Part shown: in pieces, positions 5,945 to 9,796 of the stretch
Position numbering within the stretch: position 1 is the stretch's first letter
Layout: the number at the start of each line of letters is the position of its first letter
Source of the DNA: Candidatus Harrisonbacteria bacterium CG10_big_fil_rev_8_21_14_0_10_44_23
GTDB taxonomy: Bacteria; Patescibacteriota; Minisyncoccia; UBA6257; 1-14-0-10-44-23
Assembly (NCBI GenBank): GCA_002773475.1
Contig: PFBB01000005.1
Location: forward strand, 1-9,796
DNA length: 9,796 nucleotides
Direction of reading: 5' to 3'
The notes under the pieces: generated by a model
What the model saw: the letters and a program-made list of their open reading frames with translations, nothing else
Database searches by the model: none
What the model was told of the DNA's origin: nothing
Program-made: the position numbers and the translations under genes

Positions 5945-7624
5945 CTAATTAGCCACGCTTGTATTAACTCTAAATGCTTGCTTGCGAATCACAGTGTCGG
6001 TAAACAAGTCTTTCGCGCTAAGATTTGCTTCTCCAACCAACATAGCATTTCCGCTAGCATCGGTCACCGATGGAGTAATTCGAATTTGGAAAATCAGCTC
6101 AACTGGATTTGAAATAATTCCGGTTGTTGCGGGTACAGAATCAACCCCCCACTCAATTTCTTGCGTGCGGTCATTGTAGGTTGGCGCCACTCCCGTACTA
6201 CTCCAATATTCACCGGTATATTCCACATTTGGACCAAGAAACGCCGCTATCTTAACATCCTCAATGTCCGTGCTGTAGCTACTCAACGTCCAGTGAATAG
6301 TAAAATCTGTTGGCTGGTTAATCTTAGCCGGGAAAGGTCCACTGTTTAAAATACCGCTTTCTGCATCCTTAAACTTTGCCACCATCTCAAAATTGATATC
6401 CCCCTTAACCTTCGTTGTCAAAATAGATCTGCCAACAGTTTTGTCTGCCGCCACTCCCTCCGGCACACTCCTAGATTCAATCTCGGCATCGACATCTAAT
6501 GTAAAATCTCTATCGCTTAGCCTAGAAACCGGAAACTCCTCCAACAGATCAATTTCAAATCTCACAGTACCAGTTTCTCCCGGCGGCAAAGCCGCTAATG
6601 CTCGCACACCCGATGCATTCCACCTAACTATATTACTGATTGAATTAATTGATCCGCCAGTTACCTTTACCCTAGAAAAATCAAACATCTCTCCAACGGG
6701 TCTGGCCTCGATGATCACATCCTTAAGACCAATTGAAGTATTGTTTTTGTAGGTAATTTCATAAATCATAGTGCTACCTGGCTCGGCGACATAATCATCT
6801 CCCTTACTATTGACCTTGATAGAAAGTTCGAGCGGCGAAGGTGCCAGTGAAACACGGGCGCTCTTTTCTCCTAAATCATATCGTTGCCCGAGGAAAAGCG
6901 CGGAGCTCAAAGTTTTAAGATCGAAAAATCCTCCATCGGCTCCATCCAAGGTGCCTCTGATCTTGAATTGATTTTCGCTACCGGGCTGCAAATCTCCTAT
7001 GTCAAAAACATTATTTGAAACAGACGGATCTAAATCGGAAGAGATATACTCAAACCCCTTTGGATAGAACAGCCTGATTTGAAAAGCATCAAAGGCAACA
7101 TCGCTATTATTTTTATACTTCACCGTCATTTCAAACTCTTCGGCTCGGAAAACTTTTTGGGGAGTTTCAAAATCAATCTGCACTCCCAGCTCCGTTATAA
7201 CAATGTTTCTATCTACTCGTTGCTCAAGTGCTGCGCCCAAACTTCCAGGAACGTAACTAAGCACGGCTTCAACCTTCTTAACACTCTCCTCCCCTTCTAT
7301 GGCCAAAACCGTAAAGGATTCATTGGTGACCGAACCTTCTCCCAAACTGCCAATATCCTTGCGGGCAATAGTTTTTCCAGCATTGGTGCCCATAAACACC
7401 AAACCTTCTGGCAAAGTGATGCTTAGATTGATCTCCTCCAATATCGCTTGTGAGTCATTGGACACCGTCGTCTTAATCTCAAACGGCACACCAACTCGCA
7501 CATCTGAAGGAGTGCTCAGAGAAAGCTGAACTCCCTTGGCTGAATAGGTTTGATACCAAAAAAAACCGATAATCCCGGCTGCAATTACAATCAAAACAAT
7601 TAAAAGCCAAATGACTTTCTTCAT
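5945..7624 (-). CDS. Membrane-anchored protein with four DUF11-like beta-sandwich repeats
   Basis: Protein of 559 residues. MKKVIWLLIVLIVIAAGIIGFFWY (1-24) is a single N-terminal hydrophobic segment with a positive start and no lipobox, so a signal anchor with the rest outside the cell is likely. The remainder divides into four units beginning near 31 (GVQLSLSTP), 147 (GVQIDFETP), 264 (PLELSIKV) and 409 (DINFEMVAK). They share the pattern V-G/F-E-I-x-x-x-V-x-N-x-S, then a strand, then LP-G-F, as in DUF11/CARDB-like Ig-type folds. No catalytic motif, sortase signal or C-terminal anchor is visible. A role in the cell surface or in contact with other cells is inferred only from architecture. The start is fixed because no other in-frame Met occurs before residue 78. 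Confidence 0.75.
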   Translation of the reverse strand: MKKVIWLLIVLIVIAAGIIGFFWYQTYSAKGVQLSLSTPSDVRVGVPFEIKTTVSNDSQAILEEINLSITLPEGLVFMGTNAGKTIARKDIGSLGEGSVTNESFTVLAIEGEESVKKVEAVLSYVPGSLGAALEQRVDRNIVITELGVQIDFETPQKVFRAEEFEMTVKYKNNSDVAFDAFQIRLFYPKGFEYISSDLDPSVSNNVFDIGDLQPGSENQFKIRGTLDGADGGFFDLKTLSSALFLGQRYDLGEKSARVSLAPSPLELSIKVNSKGDDYVAEPGSTMIYEITYKNNTSIGLKDVIIEARPVGEMFDFSRVKVTGGSINSISNIVRWNASGVRALAALPPGETGTVRFEIDLLEEFPVSRLSDRDFTLDVDAEIESRSVPEGVAADKTVGRSILTTKVKGDINFEMVAKFKDAESGILNSGPFPAKINQPTDFTIHWTLSSYSTDIEDVKIAAFLGPNVEYTGEYWSSTGVAPTYNDRTQEIEWGVDSVPATTGIISNPVELIFQIRITPSVTDASGNAMLVGEANLSAKDLFTDTVIRKQAFRVNTSVAN

Positions 7625-7675
7625 ACGATTCTATAAAGCTTAGATTAACATGCTAAAAAAATATTTCCTAATGGC

Positions 7676-8182
7676 CTAAACTGGAAAAACCCACCCATTT
7701 CTATCCCCCTCCTTAAGGCATTTATCACAATAAAATAGCTGGTCCGAGCTTAGGAAATAATTAATTCTGTCTATCTCGCACCGCGCACAATTAGCATGCT
7801 CGGGGTCAAAACCAGAAAATTTTAAGAGTTTACGAATATCAATGTCCTCCTTTTCAAGCAGGTCCCAAATCCTCAAATCCGGCTCCCCTTCAGAAACCAA
7901 CTGATTCAACAATCTAAAAAAAGTTAGCGCCCTACCTCTTTCGCTTTCTAGAGACCTCTGCTTTAAGGCATCAACCACCTGAATCTTATTCTTTTCAACA
8001 ATCCGGACCACAACCTTATTTAGGATTTGTAGGTGCGCACTCAATTTTCCATTTATCTTTCGCCCACTTTTTAAAAATCCACTCAACTTTCCAAATTCCC
8101 GAGTAAACAAAACTACCCGCTCATCAATCTCCCCAGAGGGATATTTATCTACAACATAAGCGTTTAAACTAATATCATTCAT
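7676..8182 (-). CDS. recO: DNA repair protein RecO, short form
   Basis: RecO loads RecA with RecR and RecF during recombinational repair. The N-terminal 75 residues fit the RecO OB-fold: NAYVVDKYPSGEIDERVVLFTREFGKLSGFLKSGRK. The C-terminal half contains a zinc-type pair, CARC (Cys132, Cys135) and CDKC (Cys152, Cys155). At 168 residues it is well short of typical RecO (about 240), ending soon after the second Cys pair. The frame extends 20 codons upstream, but those codons lie inside the tRNA gene, so the ATG at 8180-8182 is chosen. It begins seven bases after the tRNA 3' end with no Shine-Dalgarno sequence. Processing of a shared transcript at the tRNA 3' end would leave an almost leaderless recO mRNA. 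Confidence 0.85.
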   Translation of the reverse strand: MNDISLNAYVVDKYPSGEIDERVVLFTREFGKLSGFLKSGRKINGKLSAHLQILNKVVVRIVEKNKIQVVDALKQRSLESERGRALTFFRLLNQLVSEGEPDLRIWDLLEKEDIDIRKLLKFSGFDPEHANCARCEIDRINYFLSSDQLFYCDKCLKEGDRNGWVFPV

Positions 8183-8189
8183 ATCTTTG

Positions 8190-8274
8190 TGCCCAGGGCG
8201 GGACTTGAACCCGCACGGTCGCAATGACCACATCCACCTCAAGGATGCAAGTCTACCAGTTCCTCCACCTGGGC
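8190..8274 (-). tRNA. tRNA-Leu, anticodon GAG
   Basis: An 85-nt class II tRNA. The acceptor stem GCCCAGG (8274-8268) pairs with CCTGGGC (8197-8191), followed by discriminator A73 at 8190. U8, the D-loop with GG (AACTGGTAGA), the anticodon stem CATCC/GGATG, and loop TTGAGGT with GAG at 8240-8238 are all present. So are the long variable arm (GGTC paired with GACC) and the T-arm GCGGG-TTCAAGT-CCCGC. CCA is not encoded and must be added afterwards. There is no intron. It reads CUC and CUU codons. Its 5' end is two bases past the endonuclease stop codon and its 3' end seven bases before recO. Confidence 0.97.
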
Positions 8275-8276
8275 AT

Positions 8277-8951
8277 CTACAGACTTAAACCAATCTTAGC
8301 TAAAGCCCTATCAATTTTCAACCTCTTTCTAGATAAATAGGTTCCGTCTCCATGATAAATTGAGCTTAGCAGGACCAACGATTCCTTTTTTGCATATCGC
8401 AACTGGTAACATGGATTTATTTTCGTGTAAGAAACTGAAACATGCCCAAAAATTTTCAAACGTCTTTTTATCTCTCGTCTCAGCCAATCAGTGTGTCGTT
8501 TACTGGCTGATACAAAAACACTGTAAAACATAAAAGAAGATCGCCACCTCTTATCCCAATATGAGTAAAACGTTCCATCACCGTCAAAGACCCCGCGCAA
8601 AAAATCAAAAAAATACTTACTTGGGATATCAACAATCCCCAATGTTAAAGATTTTTTTGGACCGATCCCAATTGATAAAAGAAAGTTATAAAAAAGAACA
8701 TCGCTAAACTGGACAACATAGTATTTCTTTTCTTTGTTGCTACCGCTAGACTTACGCCCAACATGATAAGAAGAAATATTTAAAGCTTTCTTAAAAAGTT
8801 CAATTAATTCTATGTCCTTAGACGTGAACAATATATGTCTTCCATCAGGAGATAAATTACCATCACTAGCAATAAGCCCAATTGCATAGGCGAAGCCAGT
8901 TGACCAGATTATTTTTACCCCTCCTTTTGGCTGAATTCCACCTCTAGCCAT
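8277..8951 (-). CDS. Free-standing LAGLIDADG homing endonuclease-like protein
   Basis: A 224-residue protein with two LAGLIDADG motifs: AIGLIASDG at 23-31 and LRGVFDGDG at 118-126. The acidic residue of each that normally binds the catalytic metal is kept (Asp30, Asp125). The spacing of about 95 residues suits a monomeric two-domain enzyme. A third related element, YHGDGTYLSRKRLKIDR (199-215), is a common C-terminal feature of this protein group. The family cuts long specific DNA sites, and some members act as maturases or regulators; no target can be read from this sequence. It is not inside an intron or intein, and the adjacent tRNA and rplS are intact. The ATG at 8949-8951 follows an extended -10 promoter at exactly leaderless spacing. 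Confidence 0.85.
   Translation of the reverse strand: MARGGIQPKGGVKIIWSTGFAYAIGLIASDGNLSPDGRHILFTSKDIELIELFKKALNISSYHVGRKSSGSNKEKKYYVVQFSDVLFYNFLLSIGIGPKKSLTLGIVDIPSKYFFDFLRGVFDGDGTFYSYWDKRWRSSFMFYSVFVSASKRHTDWLRREIKRRLKIFGHVSVSYTKINPCYQLRYAKKESLVLLSSIYHGDGTYLSRKRLKIDRALAKIGLSL
8293..8321 (-). promoter_or_regulatory. Possible tRNA-Leu promoter inside the 3' end of the endonuclease gene
   Basis: On the minus strand, TTGAAA (8321-8316; 5 of 6 consensus bases), a 17-base spacer and TAAGAT (8298-8293; 4 of 6) would start RNA roughly 11-12 bases before the mature tRNA. It lies within the last 15 codons of the LAGLIDADG gene. If real, the tRNA and recO do not depend on the endonuclease promoter. 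Confidence 0.35.
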
Positions 8952-8957
8952 GCCATC

Positions 8958-8987
8958 ATTATAGCATATCTCAAGTATAATTGACTA
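8958..8987 (-). promoter_or_regulatory. Extended -10 promoter of the endonuclease gene, leaderless spacing
   Basis: On the minus strand, TGC followed by TATAAT (8963-8958) is a perfect extended -10 element. TAGTCA (8987-8982; 4 of 6 consensus bases) lies 18 bases upstream. Exactly six bases separate TATAAT from the ATG, so the expected first transcribed base is the A of the start codon. It sits just downstream of the rplS terminator and may also drive the tRNA and recO. Confidence 0.6.
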
Positions 8988-8995
8988 CCAATTGC

Positions 8996-9034
8996 AATAA
9001 AAAAATAGCGGCCATCGGCCGCTATTTTTTTATT
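8996..9034 (-). terminator. Intrinsic terminator of rplS, nearly symmetric
   Basis: An 18-bp perfect inverted repeat (8996-9013 with 9017-9034) has a GC-rich core TAGCGGCC, a three-base loop and A/T runs on both sides. On the minus strand the stem ends in seven T. The rplS stop codon (9030-9032) lies within the 5' arm. The symmetry should let it work in both directions. Confidence 0.9.
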
Positions 9035-9548
9035 CTTCTTTTTTGGGTTCTTCCTTTGTAGGAGTTTCCCCCTCTTTGGCTGGAGCCTCTTCTTTCTTTT
9101 CTTCTTCTACATCCTCTTCTTTAGCTGCCTCCTTAGCCTCCTCAACCGGACCTTCTTCTTCCTTTCTTTCGACTTCTAGGTCCACTATGCCATCTTCCTT
9201 CTCTGGCTCAATTTCTGCTTCAGTTTTAACAACGGTCTTTCGGCGTAGGGCCTTTCGAGCCAATTCACGAACGTAGTATATTTTTGATCTCTTCACCTTT
9301 CTAGGAGAAGACAACACTTCAACTCGCTCAATTGTTGGAGAATGCAATGGAAAAACTTTTTCCACTCCTACTCCGGCAACAGTTGCTCGAACGGTGAAAG
9401 TGGCTCCTGGTTCGCTGCCGTGTTTTCTCGCCAACACCAAACCCTCAAATCTTCGGATCTGAGCTTTATCCCCGTCTTCCAAACGTTCAAACACTCGAAC
9501 GGTGGCTCCGGTTTTTATTCTTTTTGCAGTTGATTCATTGATTGCCAT
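9030..9548 (-). CDS. rplS: Ribosomal protein L19 with a long glutamate-rich C-terminal tail
   Basis: Large-subunit ribosomal protein located near the 30S interface. Residues 1-105 match L19: the SH3-like core RFEGLVLARKHG, FTVRATVAGVGVEKVFPLHSPTIERVEVLSS and the basic end RKVKRSKIYYVRELARKALRRK. Most bacterial L19 proteins stop near 115 residues, while this one has 172. Residues 106-172 contain 26 Glu among 67, with Lys, Ala and Pro, and are probably disordered and strongly acidic. The frame is open without interruption and ends at the terminator, so the tail appears genuine. No Shine-Dalgarno sequence precedes the ATG. A second TAGAAT box (9564-9559) lies 10 bases upstream of it. Transcription units on either side are separate. 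Confidence 0.95.
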   Translation of the reverse strand: MAINESTAKRIKTGATVRVFERLEDGDKAQIRRFEGLVLARKHGSEPGATFTVRATVAGVGVEKVFPLHSPTIERVEVLSSPRKVKRSKIYYVRELARKALRRKTVVKTEAEIEPEKEDGIVDLEVERKEEEGPVEEAKEAAKEEDVEEEKKEEAPAKEGETPTKEEPKKEE

Positions 9549-9579
9549 ATGTCTAGATATTCTAAATTACAGTTATAAG

Positions 9580-9608
9580 AATATACAAGCTTTTTTTAAA
9601 TAATGCAA
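9580..9608 (-). promoter_or_regulatory. Probable rplS promoter
   Basis: On the minus strand, TTGCAT (9608-9603), a 17-base spacer and TATATT (9585-9580; 5 of 6 consensus bases) give an expected start near 9573 and a leader of about 25 bases. An alternative uses TAGAAT (9564-9559) with TTGTAT (9588-9583) at 18-base spacing, giving a leader of about four bases. The sequence does not decide between them. Confidence 0.45.
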
Positions 9609-9618
9609 GTTAGACGCT

Positions 9619-9651
9619 CCGCTTTCAACCGATATTACCAAATGAAAGCGG
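9619..9651. repeat. 9-bp inverted repeat between the divergent promoters
   Basis: CCGCTTTCA (9619-9627) pairs with TGAAAGCGG (9643-9651) across 15 bases. It lies upstream of the rplS promoter and just before the plus-strand -10 element at 9671. It could be a regulator site serving both directions. No T-run follows either side, so a terminator is unlikely. Confidence 0.5.
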
Positions 9652-9667
9652 TTCAGATAAGTGACCG

Positions 9668-9676
9668 TGTTATAAT
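9668..9676 (+). promoter_or_regulatory. Extended -10 promoter, plus strand
   Basis: TGT followed by TATAAT (9671-9676) is a perfect extended -10 element. No good -35 lies at 16-18 bases, which extended -10 promoters can tolerate. Expected start is near 9683, directed off the right edge and divergent from rplS. No protein gene begins within the remaining 114 bases. Confidence 0.45.
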
Positions 9677-9685
9677 GCTAAACAT

Positions 9686-9753
9686 CCAATACCCCAGTAT
9701 CTCAATATCATAGTATCGTCTGCAATGTACCCAATATCGCCCCCAATATCTCC
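9686..9753. repeat. Tandem degenerate octamers followed by two 12-base repeats (core CARTATC)
   Basis: Four contiguous 8-base units occupy 9686-9717: CCAATACC, CCAGTATC, TCAATATC and ATAGTATC. After a diverged copy GCAATGTA (9722-9729) come two adjacent 12-base units differing at one base, CCCAATATCGCC (9730-9741) and CCCAATATCTCC (9742-9753). The region is G-poor on the plus strand and ends in a C/U-rich stretch with CCCCTCCTC near 9766. No coding frame of note crosses it. The array could be protein-binding iterons, a repetitive 5' leader or a decayed tandem repeat. Confidence 0.65.
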
Positions 9754-9796
9754 ACCGTCTCAAATCCCCTCCTCATCTCTCAATAACTGTTAATTA

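Noticed and set aside
7628..7656. Possible promoter TTAGCA-17-TAGAAT before the repeat-protein gene
   Set aside because: The -10 box would end only three bases before the sole usable ATG, too close for the transcript to include the start codon. A shifted TATAGA box has a poor 15-base spacer.
7654..7662. T-run on the minus strand after recO as a terminator
   Set aside because: No convincing stem precedes the run, so it is more likely plain AT-rich intergenic sequence.
8183..8242. 20-codon N-terminal extension of RecO
   Set aside because: It lies almost wholly inside the tRNA-Leu gene and does not resemble a RecO N-terminus.
9043..9276. 77-codon serine-rich plus-strand frame
   Set aside because: It is the antisense shadow of the Glu/Lys-rich L19 tail; GAA/GAG codons read in reverse give Ser and Phe codons.
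9686..9753. CRISPR array
   Set aside because: Units are 8-12 bases, contiguous and degenerate, with no 20-40 base repeats or unique spacers and no cas genes nearby.

Overview
The window looks like chromosomal sequence from a small-genome, uncultivated bacterium, most likely of the Candidate Phyla Radiation (Patescibacteria, perhaps a Parcubacteria-like lineage). This rests on a compact RecO, a glutamate-rich tail on ribosomal protein L19, a single-chain glycyl-tRNA synthetase, a free-standing LAGLIDADG protein beside a tRNA gene, and an anchored protein of repeated DUF11-like domains. No marker here fixes the phylum. All reading frames are intact under the standard bacterial code, and the eight complete genes stop at TAA or TAG.

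Every recognisable gene is on the minus strand, so transcription runs from high to low coordinates. In that order: rplS (L19) with a strong bidirectional terminator; a LAGLIDADG endonuclease-like gene; an intact tRNA-Leu(GAG); recO; a membrane-anchored protein of four repeated beta-rich domains; glycyl-tRNA synthetase with a terminator; a hairpin-rich gap; an M16 zinc peptidase; an AI-2E family membrane protein; metG, which overlaps it by 14 bases; and the 5' part of a TatD-family hydrolase running off the left edge. The metG-tatD order matches an arrangement found in many bacteria.

Most genes are housekeeping: translation (L19, GlyRS, MetRS, tRNA-Leu) and repair (RecO), with envelope-linked proteins between them (repeat protein, M16 peptidase, AI-2E permease). 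None of the nine protein starts has a well-placed Shine-Dalgarno sequence. At several of them a -10-like box lies 6-8 bases before the ATG, suggesting leaderless or nearly leaderless mRNAs.

The most unusual parts are non-coding and point along the plus strand, where there are no genes. At 366-511 a perfect TTGACA/TATAAT promoter precedes a C/U-rich tract and a 13-bp GC-rich hairpin with a T-rich tail, which together look like a small RNA gene of about 110 nt. At 9668-9796 an extended -10 promoter faces a G-poor sequence made of tandem CAATATC-type 8- and 12-base repeats. Other points are the tRNA acting as punctuation between two protein genes and a cluster of large inverted repeats at 4390-4542.
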